This document shows positions 18,576-30,492 of a DNA stretch of 64,000 nucleotides, piece by piece. The position numbers and the translations under genes are program-made. The first letter of the stretch is position 1. Every line of letters begins with the position of its first letter. The notes beneath the pieces were generated by a model. That model made no database searches and was not told where the DNA came from. It worked only from the letters and a program-made list of their open reading frames with translations. The stretch is from Marinobacter mangrovi (GTDB lineage: Bacteria > Pseudomonadota > Gammaproteobacteria > Pseudomonadales > Oleiphilaceae). Location of the stretch: the NCBI RefSeq assembly GCF_016798325.1, contig NZ_JAERVO010000001.1, positions 124,001-188,000 on the forward strand. The letters are read 5' to 3'.

Positions 18576-19114
18576 TTATTAAACAGCGAACGAATCGGGG
18601 ACGGGCTCCTAAAGCGCCCATCAACGGGAATATCGAAGCCACAGAAGTACGTCTCATTGCGGCGGACGGTGAGCAGGTGGGCATTGTCTCCATCGAGGAC
18701 GCACTGAAGGCCGCAGAAGAAGCTTCTCTGGATCTGGTTCAGGTTACGAATTCCGATCCGGTCGTCTGTAAGATCATGGACTACGGCAAGAAGGTCTTCG
18801 AAGAGAAGAAGGCCAAAGCCGCTGCGAAGAAAAAGCAGAAGCAGGTCCAGGTAAAAGAAGTCAAGTTCCGGCCTGGCACGGAAGAAGGGGATTATCAGGT
18901 CAAGCTACGCAACCTGGTACGTTTCCTTGAGAACGGGGACCGGGGCAAGATCACGATTCGTTTCCGCGGCCGTGAGATGGCACACCAGGAAATTGGTATG
19001 CAGCTCATGAATCGTGTGGAAGCCGACATCGAAGAACTTGCCCAGGTAGAGCAACGGCCGAAGATGGAAGGCCGGCAAATGACGATGGTTGTTGCCCCCC
19101 GAAAGAAAAAGTGA
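18575..19114 (+). CDS. infC: Translation initiation factor IF-3, AUU start
   Basis: IF-3 keeps the 30S subunit apart from 50S and checks start-codon pairing. The frame reads back from [19 protein letters not shown] through [21 protein letters not shown] to ATT at 18575, overlapping the last base of the thrS stop. No ATG exists before 18677, which would delete 34 conserved residues. A GGAG at 18566-18569 lies 5 bases before 18575 (a second ATT at 18578 is an alternative). This gives 179 aa, the usual length. The rare AUU start is the known autoregulatory device of infC: excess IF-3 rejects its own start codon. Confidence 0.96.
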   Translation: MIKQRTNRGRAPKAPINGNIEATEVRLIAADGEQVGIVSIEDALKAAEEASLDLVQVTNSDPVVCKIMDYGKKVFEEKKAKAAAKKKQKQVQVKEVKFRPGTEEGDYQVKLRNLVRFLENGDRGKITIRFRGREMAHQEIGMQLMNRVEADIEELAQVEQRPKMEGRQMTMVVAPRKKK

Positions 19115-19133
19115 GCCCTGTTTGATCGCCTGC

Positions 19134-19153
19134 CCCCCGTCACAGTGCGGGGG
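19134..19153 (+). promoter_or_regulatory. Hairpin between infC and rpmI
   Basis: CCCCCG (19134-19139) and CGGGGG (19148-19153) enclose an 8-nt loop, followed by ATTTGTCG, too T-poor for a firm terminator. In E. coli ribosomal protein L20 represses rpmI-rplT by binding structured RNA around this junction; a similar role here is possible but not shown. Confidence 0.4.
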
Positions 19154-19209
19154 ATTTGTCGTTCAGGACTCATTATTTATTGAAATCATAAAATGCGGAG
19201 TTTTATAAA

Positions 19210-19401
19210 ATGCCCAAGATGAAAACCAAGAGCGGGGCCACCAAGCGGTTCAAGCGGACTGCCAAAGGCTTCAAGCATAAGCAGTCCTTCACAAGTCATA
19301 TCCTGACCAAGAAGAGCCCGAAGCGGAAGCGTCAGCTGCGCGGCACCAAGCAAATTGCCAAGGCTGACATTGCATCCATCAAGCGCATGACCGCGCTTTA
19401 A
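19210..19401 (+). CDS. rpmI: 50S ribosomal protein L35
   Basis: Basic protein of 63 aa beginning [20 protein letters not shown] and ending IKRMTAL, the standard bL35 sequence and length. It is a late-assembling protein of the large subunit. It lies between infC and rplT, 31 bases before rplT, and is expected to be coupled to it. The weak A/T-rich region before ATG (GCGGAGTTTTATAAA) contains GGAG as the ribosome site. Confidence 0.98.
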   Translation: MPKMKTKSGATKRFKRTAKGFKHKQSFTSHILTKKSPKRKRQLRGTKQIAKADIASIKRMTAL

Positions 19402-19432
19402 TTTCTGGTTCAGTAAAGAGAAGGATTGAAAT

Positions 19433-19789
19433 ATGGCTCGTGTAAAGCGTGGTGTCGTCGCACGTCGTCGTCACAAGAAGATCATGAAGCAGGCGAAGGG
19501 TTACTACGGTGCCCGGAGCCGCGTCTATCGTGTTGCCAAACAGGCGGTCATCAAGGCAGGTCAGTACGCCTATCGTGACCGTCGCAACCGTAAGCGTCAG
19601 TTCCGTGCGCTGTGGATTGCCCGTATCAATGCGGGTGCCCGCGCCAACGGCCTGTCTTACAGCCGTCTGATCGCTGGTCTGAAAAAGGCGAATGTTGAAA
19701 TCGATCGTAAGGTCCTGGCCGACCTGGCGATGAACGAGCAACAGGCGTTTAGTGCCGTCGTTGAAAAAGCCAAGGCTGCGCTCGCGTAA
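19433..19789 (+). CDS. rplT: 50S ribosomal protein L20
   Basis: Protein of 118 aa, [20 protein letters not shown] at the N-terminus, the conserved bL20 basic tail that threads into 23S rRNA. It is needed early in 50S assembly and represses its own operon in E. coli. GAGAAGGA is upstream of the ATG. It is followed by a 54-base gap and a strong terminator, so it ends the infC-rpmI-rplT transcript unless there is readthrough into pheS. Confidence 0.98.
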   Translation: MARVKRGVVARRRHKKIMKQAKGYYGARSRVYRVAKQAVIKAGQYAYRDRRNRKRQFRALWIARINAGARANGLSYSRLIAGLKKANVEIDRKVLADLAMNEQQAFSAVVEKAKAALA

Positions 19790-19818
19790 GCTCTTTCATC
19801 GATTGCATATCGGATTGA

Positions 19819-21003
<1,185 letters not shown>

Positions 21004-21060
21004 TCGACAGCACTGGCATTGACGGTTTCAGGATAAACGGATCAGGACAAGGCAACGAAC

Positions 21061-23433
21061 ATGAAATTTAGCGAACAATGGCTGCGCGAGTGGGTGAACC
21101 CGGAGATCGACACCCAGGCACTGGTTGATCAGATCACCATGGCCGGTCTGGAAGTGGACGAGTTTGAATCCGTCGCCGGCGAATTTACCGGTATCATCGT
21201 GGGCGAAGTGCTGTCGGTCGAGCCGCATCCGGACGCGGACAAGCTGCGCGTCTGCCAGGTCGCTGGCGGTGCAGAAACGGTCCAGGTGGTCTGTGGCGCA
21301 CCCAACGTCCGGCCGGGGATGAAAGTGCCGTTCGCCGAGGTGGGCGCGGTGCTGCAGGGCAACTTCAAGATCAAGAAGGCCAAGCTGCGTGGGCAGCCGT
21401 CTAACGGCATGCTGTGTTCCGAGTCCGAGCTGGGCCTTTCCGACAACCACGACGGCCTGATGGAGTTGCCGGCTTCAGCGCCGGCTGGCGAGAATATTCG
21501 CGACTACCTGGGCCTGGACGACGCCACCATCGACGTGGACCTGACGCCGAACCGCAGCGATTGCCTGTCCATCCGTGGCTTGGCTCGCGAAGTCGGTGTG
21601 CTCAACCGCCTGTTGGTGGAAGGCCCCGACATCAACCCGGTGGAGCCGGTGCATTCGGACGTGGTCGATATCCGCATCGATGCGCCGGAAGGCTGCCCCC
21701 GGTACCTGGGGCGGATCATCCGCAACGTCGATCTGAGCGCCGAAACGCCCCTGTGGATGCGTGAGCGCCTGCGTCGCTCCGGGATCCGCAGCATCGACGC
21801 GGCGGTGGACGTCACCAACTACGTCATGCTGGAGCTGGGGCAACCCATGCATGCGTTTGATCGCAGTGAAATTGACGGCGGCATCATCGTGCGCTGGGCC
21901 AGATCCGGTGAGAAGTTGGTGCTGCTGGACGGCCAGGAAGTGGAACTGGTTGAAGGCACGCTGGTCATTGCCGATCACGAGAAGCCCATCGCCATCGCCG
22001 GCGTCATGGGCGGCGAGCACTCCGGAGTCGCCGAAAAGACCCGTGACCTCGTGCTGGAAGCGGCGTTCTTCGATCCCATTTCCATTGCCGGCAAGGCGCG
22101 TCATTTCGGTCTGCACACTGATGCCTCTCACCGCTTTGAGCGGGGCGTCGATCCTGAGCTGACCCGCGATGCCATGGAGCGTGCGACCGCGCTGCTGCTG
22201 GAAATCGTCGGCGGCGAAGCGGGCGAGATCGTGGAAGTGCACAGCGAACAGCACCTGCCCAAATCCCCGGTGATCGAGTTGCGTCAACAACGGGTCACGG
22301 ACGTGCTGGGACTGGAAATCGACCGCACCGAAATCGAGGAAATCCTGACGCGCCTGGGCCTGCATGTGGACAAACTGACCCGCGAAGGTTGGAAGGTCCA
22401 CGTTCCGAGTTACCGCCCGGACATCACCATCGAAGAGGATCTGATCGAGGAAGTCGGCCGCATTTATGGTTACAACAACCTGCCGGTGACCGAGCCGGTC
22501 GGTAGCCTGGGTCTGCGCGAAGAGCAGGAAGCGGTGCGGCCGATCAGCCACGTACGATCCCTGCTGGTGGACCGCGGCTACCAGGAAGCGGTGACCTACA
22601 GCTTCGTGGACAGCAAGGTCCAGGCGCTGATCGACGGCGATCATACCGGTATCGAGCTGGCCAACCCGATTTCCAGCGATATGTCCGTGATGCGCACCAG
22701 CCTCTGGCCAGGCCTCCTGAAAACCGTGGCATACAACCAGAACCGCCAGCAGTCCCGCATCCGCCTGTTTGAGACCGGGCTGCGCTTCGTGCGCGAGGGT
22801 GAGGGCATTGAACAGGTGCCGATGCTGGCCGGCGTCGTGACCGGCGCCCAGAACCCGGAAAGCTGGGTCAACGGCCGCCGGAGCGTTGATTTCTTTGATG
22901 TGAAGGGAGATCTCGAGGCGCTGTTCGAGCTGCTGGGTATCACGGTTGAATTCAGCGCTGGCGAGCATGGCGCGCTGCATCCAGGGCAGACGGCCCAGCT
23001 CCATAAAAACGGTGAATTTGTGGGCTGGTTGGGAGCTTTGCACCCGCAAGTCCAGAAAAAGCTTGACCTGGATGGCACGATTTACGTCTTTGAGCTATTC
23101 TTGAATTCGATCCTTTCCGGATATGTGCCTAATTTCAAAGAATTTTCAAAATTCCCGGAAGTTCGGCGGGATTTGGCTATCATTATCGGGAATGAGGTGA
23201 CGTACGCTGAAGTTCAGCGCGTTGCCCGTGAGAAGGCGGGTGAGTTCCTGACCGGCGCGCGGGTGTTTGACGTGTTTGAGGGTGACGCCATCGGCGAAGG
23301 GCGCAAGAGCCTGGCCCTGAGTCTCTTCTGGCAGCATCCGGAGCGGACGCTGAATGACGACGAGATCCTGACCTGGTTCGGTGCGGCGATCGACGCGCTG
23401 AAGGCGGAACTTGGTGCAACACTGAGGAGTTAA
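21061..23433 (+). CDS. pheT: Phenylalanyl-tRNA synthetase beta subunit
   Basis: Partner of PheS, 790 aa against about 795 in E. coli. Visible parts are an N-terminal EMAP/OB-type tRNA-binding domain (about 40-150, with VCGAPNVR), the B3/B4 editing region, B5 domain, a catalytic-like core that has lost activity, and a C-terminal ferredoxin-like anticodon-binding domain (about 695-790, [12 protein letters not shown]). Part of pheST-ihfA-merR; ihfA starts 5 bases after its stop. Base composition dips toward A/T at about 23000-23200, which I take as local variation. Confidence 0.98.
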   Translation: MKFSEQWLREWVNPEIDTQALVDQITMAGLEVDEFESVAGEFTGIIVGEVLSVEPHPDADKLRVCQVAGGAETVQVVCGAPNVRPGMKVPFAEVGAVLQGNFKIKKAKLRGQPSNGMLCSESELGLSDNHDGLMELPASAPAGENIRDYLGLDDATIDVDLTPNRSDCLSIRGLAREVGVLNRLLVEGPDINPVEPVHSDVVDIRIDAPEGCPRYLGRIIRNVDLSAETPLWMRERLRRSGIRSIDAAVDVTNYVMLELGQPMHAFDRSEIDGGIIVRWARSGEKLVLLDGQEVELVEGTLVIADHEKPIAIAGVMGGEHSGVAEKTRDLVLEAAFFDPISIAGKARHFGLHTDASHRFERGVDPELTRDAMERATALLLEIVGGEAGEIVEVHSEQHLPKSPVIELRQQRVTDVLGLEIDRTEIEEILTRLGLHVDKLTREGWKVHVPSYRPDITIEEDLIEEVGRIYGYNNLPVTEPVGSLGLREEQEAVRPISHVRSLLVDRGYQEAVTYSFVDSKVQALIDGDHTGIELANPISSDMSVMRTSLWPGLLKTVAYNQNRQQSRIRLFETGLRFVREGEGIEQVPMLAGVVTGAQNPESWVNGRRSVDFFDVKGDLEALFELLGITVEFSAGEHGALHPGQTAQLHKNGEFVGWLGALHPQVQKKLDLDGTIYVFELFLNSILSGYVPNFKEFSKFPEVRRDLAIIIGNEVTYAEVQRVAREKAGEFLTGARVFDVFEGDAIGEGRKSLALSLFWQHPERTLNDDEILTWFGAAIDALKAELGATLRS

Positions 23434-23438
23434 TCGGA

Positions 23439-23741
23439 ATGACGGCTTTGACGAAAGCGGAGATGGCGGAGCGCCTCTACGAAGAGCTGGGGCTCAACAA
23501 ACGCGAAGCCAAGGAGATGGTGGAAGCCTTCTTCGGAGAAATCAGGGACGCACTGAGTCATAACGAGCAGGTCAAGTTGTCGGGGTTTGGCAACTTCGAC
23601 CTCCGGGACAAGAAAGAGCGTCCCGGGCGCAATCCGAAGACCGGGGAGGAAATCCCCATCAGTGCGCGGCGCGTGGTGACCTTCCGCCCGGGACAAAAAC
23701 TAAAACAGAAAGTAGAAGCGTATGCTGGAACCCAGTCATAA
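23439..23741 (+). CDS. ihfA: Integration host factor alpha subunit
   Basis: DNA-bending protein of 100 aa that pairs with IhfB. It has the HU/IHF fold with [13 protein letters not shown] and the arm [22 protein letters not shown], which contains the Pro that intercalates into DNA. Helps sigma54 promoters, recombination and replication. The start ATG 23439 has GAGGAG at 23424-23429. Its end overlaps the next gene by 20 bases. Confidence 0.98.
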   Translation: MTALTKAEMAERLYEELGLNKREAKEMVEAFFGEIRDALSHNEQVKLSGFGNFDLRDKKERPGRNPKTGEEIPISARRVVTFRPGQKLKQKVEAYAGTQS

Positions 23742-24084
23742 CAACGAGCTGCCGCCGATTCCTGGCAAACGCTACTTCACCATCGGTGAGGTTGCGGACC
23801 TGTGTAGCGTCAAGGCTCACGTCCTGCGCTACTGGGAACAGGAATTCCCGCAACTGTCGCCGGTGAAGCGGCGGGGCAATCGTCGCTATTACCAGCGCGC
23901 CGACGTCCTGACCATCCGGCAGATTCGTAGCCTGCTTTACGATCAGGGCTACACCATCGGTGGCGCCAAGCAAAAGCTGAGCAGCCACGAAATCAAGGAC
24001 GACACCTCCCAGTACAAGCAGCTCATCCGCCAGATGATTGCCGAGCTGGAAGAAGTCCTGGACGTCCTTAACAGCCCGACCTGA
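23722..24084 (+). CDS. MerR family transcriptional regulator (IhfA-linked)
   Basis: Protein of 120 aa with an N-terminal winged helix ([30 protein letters not shown], then [26 protein letters not shown]) and a short C-terminal coiled coil. It lacks the Cys residues of metal-sensing MerR proteins. It occupies the conserved place just after ihfA in pseudomonads and enterics and overlaps it by 20 bases, so the two are translated together. Target genes are unknown. Confidence 0.93.
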   Translation: MLEPSHNNELPPIPGKRYFTIGEVADLCSVKAHVLRYWEQEFPQLSPVKRRGNRRYYQRADVLTIRQIRSLLYDQGYTIGGAKQKLSSHEIKDDTSQYKQLIRQMIAELEEVLDVLNSPT

Positions 24085-24208
24085 CCCCGGGTCAGCGTCG
24101 GCGCTGGACCTCCTTTTTCTCGCAAAATTCCTGTTTATTTTTGGCAGGAGCTGGTGTAGACTTCGCTCCCGCTAAGCTATTGAACTCACTGTTCAAAGCC
24201 TGCCGTGT

Positions 24209-24285
24209 CGGGGCGTAGCGCAGTCTGGTAGCGCACCTGTATGGGGTGCAGGTGGTCGCAGGTTCAAATCCTGCCGTCCCGACCA
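24209..24285 (+). tRNA. tRNA-Pro (anticodon GGG)
   Basis: A 77-nt cloverleaf with encoded CCA. The acceptor CGGGGCG pairs with CGTCCCG (one G-U). The D arm is GCGC/GCGC, the anticodon stem CCTGT pairs with GCAGG, and the loop ATGGGGT puts GGG at 34-36. The T arm GCAGG/CCTGC has loop TTCAAAT. It lies downstream of ihfA-merR, as in pseudomonads. tRNA genes at this locus often serve as island attachment sites, but no integrase or repeated tRNA 3' end is seen in this window. Confidence 0.97.
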
Positions 24286-24474
24286 ATTTCCTCCCTTTTA
24301 TAAGCCGTTGAATGTCGGTTTTTCTTTCCGGTGTTCCGTATAATCGGTCGATTCCGGATCGTACCCGCGGCAACGCATTTACCCTCGTCACCTGACCGAT
24401 CTTTCCCCTTAAACAGTGCAACATGCATTCAACTGCGTATTGTTGGCATAGAATCTTTTCGATTTGAGCCAATC

Positions 24475-24488
24475 TTGACCGGGATCAG
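24475..24488 (+). promoter_or_regulatory. Anr/FNR-like box upstream of arcD
   Basis: TTGAC-CGGG-ATCAG matches TTGAT-N4-ATCAA in 8 of 10 fixed positions and keeps the symmetry. A class II promoter with this box at -41.5 would start near 24523, with TAGTTT (24511-24516) as a weak -10 and about 26 nt of leader. Anr activation of arcDABC under low oxygen is established in Pseudomonas. Confidence 0.58.
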
Positions 24489-24548
24489 GAAGTTCCACAA
24501 AGCCTTTGTGTAGTTTGCGTCTAACGCTCTCACGGAAAGAGATGAGCC

Positions 24549-25976
24549 ATGACGCAAAACACTCAAAAGTTGAAACTCGGTGCGCTGATCGCGCTGGTCG
24601 TCGGTTCCATGATCGGCGGCGGTATCTTTTCCCTTCCCCAGAATATGGCGACCAGTGCGGGCGCCGGCGCGGTCCTGATCGGCTGGGTGATTACGGCCAT
24701 CGGCATGCTCACTCTAGCGTTTGTCTTCCAGACGCTGGCCAATCGCAAGCCCGATCTCGATTCCGGTATCTACGCCTATGCCAAGGCCGGTTTCGGCGAC
24801 TACATGGGCTTCTCGTCAGCCTGGGGTTACTGGATCAGCGCCTGGCTGGGCAATGTCAGTTATTTCGTCCTGCTGTTCAGCACGCTGGGGTACTTTTTCC
24901 CGATCTTCGGTGAAGGCAACACGCTCGCGTCGATTGTTTGCGCTTCGTTGGTGCTCTGGGGCATCCATTTCCTGGTGCTCATGGGCATCCGGGAAGCGGC
25001 CTTCATCAACCTGGTAACGACCATCGCCAAAGTAGTGCCGCTGATTGTCTTCATCGTTATTGCTGCCACAGCCTTCAAGAGCGGTATTTTTGTTGACGAT
25101 TTCTGGGGGCAGGGCAACCTGGAACTGGGCAGCGTGATGGACCAGGTGCGCAACATGATGCTGGTGACCGTCTGGGTCTTCATCGGCATTGAAGGGGCCA
25201 GCATCTATTCCGCCCGGGCAGAGAAGCGCAGTGACGTCGGTAAGGCCACGGTCATCGGCTTCCTGGGCGTGCTCCTGCTGTTGATCCTGGTGAACGTCCT
25301 GTCGATGGGGATCCTGCGCCAACCGGAGCTGGCCGGGCTCCAGAACCCGTCGATGGCCGGCGTGCTCGAACACGTGGTGGGGCGCTGGGGCTCAGTCCTG
25401 ATCGGCGTTGGGCTGATCATCTCACTGGCCGGTGGTCTGCTGGCCTGGACGCTGCTGTGTGCCGAGATCCTGTTTGCCGGCGCCCGAGACCACACCATGC
25501 CGGCCTTCCTGCGCAAGGAAAACAGCAAACAGGTGCCGGCCAACGCCCTTTGGCTGTCCAATGGCCTGATCCAGCTTTTCCTGATCCTGACGCTGTTCAA
25601 CGCGTCCACCTACCTGAGCCTGTTCTACCTGGCCACGTCGATGATACTGATCCCGTATTTCTGGTCCGCCGCCTACGCCCTGCTGGTGGCCTGGCGAAAG
25701 GACACTTACGAGACCGACCCGCGGGCCCGCAACAAGGATCTGCTGATTGCTCTGGTCGCCGTGATCTACAGCGTCTGGCTGGTGTACGCCGGGGGTGTCC
25801 AGTACATCCTGTTGTCGGCACTGCTCTACGCGCCGGGCGCGGCGCTGTTTGCCAAGGCCAAACGGGAGCAGAACCAGCCCGTGTTCACGCCGTTGGAAAA
25901 AGTGATCTTTGCTGTGGTGGTGATTGGTGCCCTGATTGCCGCCTATGGGTTGTACGCCGGGTTCCTGTCCCTCTGA
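24549..25976 (+). CDS. arcD: Arginine:ornithine antiporter ArcD
   Basis: Inner-membrane exchanger of the APC superfamily, 475 aa with about 12-13 helices. The first helix region GALIALVVGSMIGGGIFSLPQNMA contains the GSMIGGGIF motif that binds the substrate backbone. It imports arginine and exports ornithine without net ion cost, feeding the deiminase pathway encoded next. AAAGAGATGAGCC before ATG 24549 contains GAGATGAG as the ribosome site. First gene of arcDABC, behind the Anr-like box. Confidence 0.95.
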   Translation: MTQNTQKLKLGALIALVVGSMIGGGIFSLPQNMATSAGAGAVLIGWVITAIGMLTLAFVFQTLANRKPDLDSGIYAYAKAGFGDYMGFSSAWGYWISAWLGNVSYFVLLFSTLGYFFPIFGEGNTLASIVCASLVLWGIHFLVLMGIREAAFINLVTTIAKVVPLIVFIVIAATAFKSGIFVDDFWGQGNLELGSVMDQVRNMMLVTVWVFIGIEGASIYSARAEKRSDVGKATVIGFLGVLLLLILVNVLSMGILRQPELAGLQNPSMAGVLEHVVGRWGSVLIGVGLIISLAGGLLAWTLLCAEILFAGARDHTMPAFLRKENSKQVPANALWLSNGLIQLFLILTLFNASTYLSLFYLATSMILIPYFWSAAYALLVAWRKDTYETDPRARNKDLLIALVAVIYSVWLVYAGGVQYILLSALLYAPGAALFAKAKREQNQPVFTPLEKVIFAVVVIGALIAAYGLYAGFLSL

Positions 25977-26036
25977 CCGGACGCTGTTTGCCGACGCTCA
26001 AAACGCTTCTTCCTACCCACGACAAGGAGACGTGCC

Positions 26037-27290
26037 ATGTCTGGTCCGAAAACCCTCGGTGTTCACTCGGAAATTGGCAAGCTGAGAAAGGTCTTGGTCT
26101 GTTCACCGGGCCTGGCGCACCAGCGGCTGACCCCCCGCAACTGCGACGATCTGCTGTTCGATGATGTGCTCTGGGTCAACCAGGCCAAACGGGATCACTT
26201 TGACTTCGTCACCAAAATGCGGGAACGCGGGGTCGAAGTGCTGGAAATGCACAATCTGCTCACGGAAACCGTCAGGAATCCCGAGGCCCGGGACTGGATC
26301 CTGGATCGCAAGATCACACCCAACCTGGTTGGACTGGGCCTGCAGGACGAAGTGCGGGCCTGGCTGGAGGAGCAGGAGCCCCGCCGGCTGGCCGAATTCC
26401 TGATTGGCGGGGTGTCCGGTGATGATCTGCCCGGCGATCACAGCGGCAGCATCGTCAAGCTGTTCCGGGATTACCTGGGGCACTCCAGCTTTGTCGTGCC
26501 GCCGCTTCCGAACACGCTGTTTACCCGGGATACCACCTGCTGGATCTACGGCGGCGTGTCCCTCAATCCCATGCACTGGCTCGTGAGACGCCAGGAGACC
26601 CTGCTGGCCACCGCCATCTATCGATTTCATCCGGAGTTTGCGGAGGCCGACTTCAAGGTCTGGTATGGCGATCCGGATCAGGATCACGGCATGGCCACGC
26701 TGGAAGGTGGCGATGTGATGCCGATCGGCAACGGCATTGTGCTGATCGGTATGGGAGAACGGACGTCGCGCCAGGCCATCGGCCAACTGGCTCAATCCCT
26801 CTTCAATGAGGGCGCCGCCGAACGGGTGATCGTCGCCGGCTTGCCCAAGGCCCGTTCGGCCATGCACCTGGATACGGTCTTCAGCTTCTGCGACCGGGAT
26901 CTGGTGACCGTCTTTCCCGAAGCCGTGCAGTCCATCGTGGCCTTTAGCCTGCGCCCGGATGAGAGCAAGCCGGGAGGTATCGATCTGCGGCGCGAAGAGG
27001 GCAGCTTCCTGGACGTCGTTGCCCAGGCGCTGGGGTTGAAGGCGCTGCGCGTGGTGGAAACCGGCGGTGACAGCTACGAAGCGGAACGGGAGCAGTGGGA
27101 CGACGGCAATAACGTGGTGGCCATCGAGCCCGGTGTGGTCATCGGTTACGACCGCAACACCTCCACCAATACGTTGCTGCGTAAGGCCGGTGTGGAAGTC
27201 ATCACCATCGATGCCAGCGAGCTGGGCCGGGGGCGCGGTGGCGGCCACTGTATGACCTGTCCCATCGTACGCGATCCCGTCGATTACTGA
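26037..27290 (+). CDS. arcA: Arginine deiminase
   Basis: Hydrolyses arginine to citrulline and ammonia. At 417 aa it equals the Pseudomonas enzyme. The nucleophile Cys405 lies in [10 protein letters not shown] at the C-terminus. The substrate-binding segments [12 protein letters not shown] (about 162-173) and LEGGDVM (about 222-228) are present. AAGGAGA at 26024-26030 is a strong ribosome site. Second gene of the arc operon; the resulting citrulline passes to ArcB. Confidence 0.98.
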   Translation: MSGPKTLGVHSEIGKLRKVLVCSPGLAHQRLTPRNCDDLLFDDVLWVNQAKRDHFDFVTKMRERGVEVLEMHNLLTETVRNPEARDWILDRKITPNLVGLGLQDEVRAWLEEQEPRRLAEFLIGGVSGDDLPGDHSGSIVKLFRDYLGHSSFVVPPLPNTLFTRDTTCWIYGGVSLNPMHWLVRRQETLLATAIYRFHPEFAEADFKVWYGDPDQDHGMATLEGGDVMPIGNGIVLIGMGERTSRQAIGQLAQSLFNEGAAERVIVAGLPKARSAMHLDTVFSFCDRDLVTVFPEAVQSIVAFSLRPDESKPGGIDLRREEGSFLDVVAQALGLKALRVVETGGDSYEAEREQWDDGNNVVAIEPGVVIGYDRNTSTNTLLRKAGVEVITIDASELGRGRGGGHCMTCPIVRDPVDY

Positions 27291-27323
27291 CGCAAACGGA
27301 ACATTGTCACGGAGGTTTTTTAC

Positions 27324-28334
27324 ATGGCGTTCAATATCCACAACCGCAGCCTGCTCAGCCTGATGCACCACAGCACCCGCGAGCTGCAATACCTGCTGGA
27401 CCTGTCCCGGGATCTCAAGCGGGCGCGTTACACCGGTACCGAGCAGCAGCATCTGCGGGGCAAGAACATCGCGTTGATTTTCGAGAAGACCTCCACACGA
27501 ACCCGTTGTGCCTTTGAAGTAGCGGCCTATCAGCAGGGGGCCAACGTCACTTATATCGATCCCACGTCGTCACAGATCGGGCACAAGGAAACCATGAAGG
27601 ACACCGCCCGTGTGCTGGGGCGGATGTACGACGCCATCGAATACCGGGGGGCAGGGCAGGCGATTGTCGAGGATCTCGCCCAGTATGCCGGGGTGCCGGT
27701 CTTCAATGGCCTCACCGATGAATACCATCCGACCCAGATGCTGGCCGACGTGCTGACCATGCGCGAGCACAGTGACAAGCCCCTGCACGACATTCGCTAT
27801 GCCTATCTGGGAGATGCCCGTAACAACATGGGCAACTCGCTGCTCCTGATCGGCGCCAAGCTGGGGATGGATGTGCGGATCGGGGCGCCGAAGGCTCTGT
27901 GGCCGGCCGAAGAGCACATCGCAGCCTGCCGGGAGTTTGCCGAGGCCTCCGGTGCCCGGCTGACCCTCACGGAAAGCCCGGAAGAGGCGGTGCAGGGCGT
28001 CGATTTCATCCACACCGATGTCTGGGTCTCCATGGGCGAGCCCATCGAAACCTGGGGTGAGCGGATCCGTTTGCTGCGGCCCTATCAGGTGAACAAGGCG
28101 CTGCTGGACGCCAGTGGCAATCCGCGGGTGCGGTTCATGCACTGCCTGCCGGCCTTCCATAACGCCGAGACCAAGGTCGGTCGGCAGATTGCCGACCAGT
28201 ACCCGGACCTCAGCGGCGGGATTGAAGTGACCGACGAGGTCTTTGAATCCCCCGCCTGCATCGCGTTCGAACAGGCCGAGAACCGCATGCACACCATCAA
28301 GGCGGTCCTGGTGTCCACCCTGGGCGACATCTGA
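27324..28334 (+). CDS. arcB: Ornithine carbamoyltransferase, catabolic
   Basis: 336 aa, the length of catabolic OTCases. It carries the carbamoyl-phosphate loop STRTRCAFE (about 56-64), HPTQ (about 137-140), [10 protein letters not shown], and the ornithine-side [10 protein letters not shown]. In this operon it runs the reverse reaction, splitting citrulline to ornithine and carbamoyl phosphate. GGAGG at 27311-27315 precedes ATG by 8 bases. The operon position between arcA and arcC is the reason to call it catabolic rather than ArgF. Confidence 0.96.
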   Translation: MAFNIHNRSLLSLMHHSTRELQYLLDLSRDLKRARYTGTEQQHLRGKNIALIFEKTSTRTRCAFEVAAYQQGANVTYIDPTSSQIGHKETMKDTARVLGRMYDAIEYRGAGQAIVEDLAQYAGVPVFNGLTDEYHPTQMLADVLTMREHSDKPLHDIRYAYLGDARNNMGNSLLLIGAKLGMDVRIGAPKALWPAEEHIAACREFAEASGARLTLTESPEEAVQGVDFIHTDVWVSMGEPIETWGERIRLLRPYQVNKALLDASGNPRVRFMHCLPAFHNAETKVGRQIADQYPDLSGGIEVTDEVFESPACIAFEQAENRMHTIKAVLVSTLGDI

Positions 28335-28358
28335 CGCCGACGGAAGAGGAGAGACTGA

Positions 28359-29291
28359 ATGCGTATCGTCGCTGCCCTCGGCGGGAATGCCCTGTTACGC
28401 CGGGGCGAACCGCTAACGGCGGAAAACCAGCGCCAGAATGTGCGGGTCGCCTGCGAACAGCTGGCCCGGATCATTCCCGGGAATGAGCTGGTCATCGCCC
28501 ACGGCAACGGCCCTCAGGTGGGGTTGCTGGCGCTACAGGGTGCCGCCTACAGCCAGGTCGAGCCCTATCCGCTGGACGTACTGGGGGCCCAGACCGAGGG
28601 TATGATCGGGTACATGATCGAACAGGAGCTGGGCAACCTGCTGCCGTTCGAGACGCCATTCGCCACGATCCTTACCCAGGTCGAAGTGGATGCTTCCGAT
28701 CCAGCCTTTCAGCATCCCAGCAAGCCGATCGGACCGGTTTACTCGCGCCAGGAGGCGGACAGACTTGCCGCCGAGAAAGGCTGGCACATGGCGCCGGATG
28801 GCGACCGGTTCCGCCGGGTTGTGCCTAGCCCGCAGCCCAAACGCATCTTCGAAATCCGACCCGTGAAGTGGCTGCTGGAAAAGGGCAGCGTCGTGATCTG
28901 TGCCGGGGGTGGAGGGATTCCCACGGTCTACGATGCCGGTCGCAAGTTGCACGGCATCGAAGCCGTGATCGACAAGGACCTTTGTTCAGCCCTGTTGGCG
29001 GAACAGCTGGACAGTGACCTGCTGATCATCGCGACGGATGTGGAAGCCGTCTACGTCGACTGGGGGCAGCCCACCCAGCGGGCCATCGCACGGGCGCATC
29101 CCGACGATCTGCAGGCGCTGTCATTTGCTGCAGGCTCTATGGGCCCCAAGGTTCAGGCCGCCTGCGACTTCACCCGGCAGACCGGAAAGACGGCGGTGAT
29201 CGGTTCGCTGGCGGACATTGAGGGGATTGTGGCGGGCCGGGCGGGCACCCGGGTGAGCCTGTCTGAACCCGGAATCGATTATCGCCAATAG
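28359..29291 (+). CDS. arcC: Carbamate kinase
   Basis: 310 aa, amino-acid-kinase fold. It transfers the phosphate of carbamoyl phosphate to ADP, the ATP-yielding step of the arginine deiminase pathway. Motifs include [13 protein letters not shown] at the start, [24 protein letters not shown], and [16 protein letters not shown] with [12 protein letters not shown]. Strong GAAGAGGAGA ribosome site upstream of ATG 28359. Last gene of arcDABC; an unrelated ABC system follows after about 125 bases. Confidence 0.97.
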   Translation: MRIVAALGGNALLRRGEPLTAENQRQNVRVACEQLARIIPGNELVIAHGNGPQVGLLALQGAAYSQVEPYPLDVLGAQTEGMIGYMIEQELGNLLPFETPFATILTQVEVDASDPAFQHPSKPIGPVYSRQEADRLAAEKGWHMAPDGDRFRRVVPSPQPKRIFEIRPVKWLLEKGSVVICAGGGGIPTVYDAGRKLHGIEAVIDKDLCSALLAEQLDSDLLIIATDVEAVYVDWGQPTQRAIARAHPDDLQALSFAAGSMGPKVQAACDFTRQTGKTAVIGSLADIEGIVAGRAGTRVSLSEPGIDYRQ

Positions 29292-29415
29292 CCGGTCTAC
29301 CGGACGCCCGCATCTGCGCCCGCGACACACGGTGACCGCTTCGCCTGCAACGATGCCGGTTGTATCGGGGCGTGATGCCCTCCGACAGACAAGAATGGGA
29401 GAGTCCCTTTCGATC

Positions 29416-30492
29416 ATGACGCCCAAGATGAAGAAAACGCTTTACCGCGCCTTACTGGCCACGGTTGTACTGGCCTTTATCGGCTGGGCGACCTGGTACG
29501 AAATGCGGCCTGACGAGCTCGGTGATGGGATCGTCTCGGGCAACGGTCGTATTGAGGCGACCGGGATTGACATTGCCACCAAGTTGGCGGGGCGTGTCGA
29601 GGAGATTCTGGTCCGGGAAGGGGGCTTCGTGGAGCCTGGTCAGGTCCTGGCGCGGATGGATACGCGGTCGCTGGAGGCCGAATTACGCCAGGTTCGCGCC
29701 GAACGTCAGCGCGCCCGCAATGCGCTGGAAACGGCGCATGCCCTGGTGGCACAGAATGAGAGCAACAAGGCGTCCGCCGAAGCGGTTGTGTTGCAACGCC
29801 AGGCTGAATTGACTGCGGCCAGGAAACGCTTCGAACGTTCCAATTCTCTGCTGGAACGCAATTCGATCTCCCGTCAGCAGGTCGATGACGATCGCGCCAA
29901 CATGCAGAGTGCCGAGGCTGCGCTGGCGGTGGCGCGGGCCCAGGTCTCGGCAACCGACGCCGCGATTGCGGCATCCCGCTCCCAGGTGGTCGAGGCCGAA
30001 TCCGCGATTGAGGCCGCAGAGGCGGCCGTGGCCAGGGTGCAGGCGGATATGGACGACAGTGAGCTGCGCGCGGATCGCGTGGCGCGGGTCCAGTACCGCA
30101 TCGTCGAACCCGGCGAGGTGTTGGGTGTTGGCGGCAAGGTGCTCAACCTCGTCGACCTGACCGACGTGTACATGACGTTCTTCCTGCCGACATCCCAAGC
30201 GGGCCGAGTGGCGCTCGGAGACGACGTCCATCTGGTGCTGGACGCGGCACCCGGCTATGTCCTGCCAGCGCGCGTCAGCTTCGTCTCCAGCGTGGCCCAG
30301 TTCACACCCAAGACGGTGGAGACCCAGAGCGAGCGGGAGAAACTCATGTTCCGCATCCGGGCAAGAATTGATCCCGAACTGCTGCGAAAGCACATTGAAC
30401 AGGTTAAAACCGGCTTGCCCGGAATGGCTTACATCAAGCTCGACCCGGACACTCCCTGGCCCGACAACCTGACCGTTAACGTCTCACCATGA
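29416..30492 (+). CDS. HlyD-like membrane fusion protein, YhiI type
   Basis: Periplasmic adaptor of 358 aa anchored by one N-terminal helix, partner of the ABC protein that follows. Homology to E. coli YhiI is visible in [19 protein letters not shown]-like start, the long coiled coil (about 75-215) and [13 protein letters not shown] / [15 protein letters not shown] near the end. The hinge usually reading SELRAPRDGRVQ here reads [12 protein letters not shown], an unusual change. The start is uncertain: in-frame ATGs at 29332, 29395 and 29416; I prefer 29416, which puts the membrane helix at residues 8-25. Its TGA overlaps the ATG of the next gene. Confidence 0.85.
   Translation: MTPKMKKTLYRALLATVVLAFIGWATWYEMRPDELGDGIVSGNGRIEATGIDIATKLAGRVEEILVREGGFVEPGQVLARMDTRSLEAELRQVRAERQRARNALETAHALVAQNESNKASAEAVVLQRQAELTAARKRFERSNSLLERNSISRQQVDDDRANMQSAEAALAVARAQVSATDAAIAASRSQVVEAESAIEAAEAAVARVQADMDDSELRADRVARVQYRIVEPGEVLGVGGKVLNLVDLTDVYMTFFLPTSQAGRVALGDDVHLVLDAAPGYVLPARVSFVSSVAQFTPKTVETQSEREKLMFRIRARIDPELLRKHIEQVKTGLPGMAYIKLDPDTPWPDNLTVNVSP

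Noticed and set aside
24209-24285. tRNA-Pro as an occupied integration site
   Set aside because: No integrase and no second copy of the tRNA 3' end were found in the window; the neighbouring arc operon looks native.
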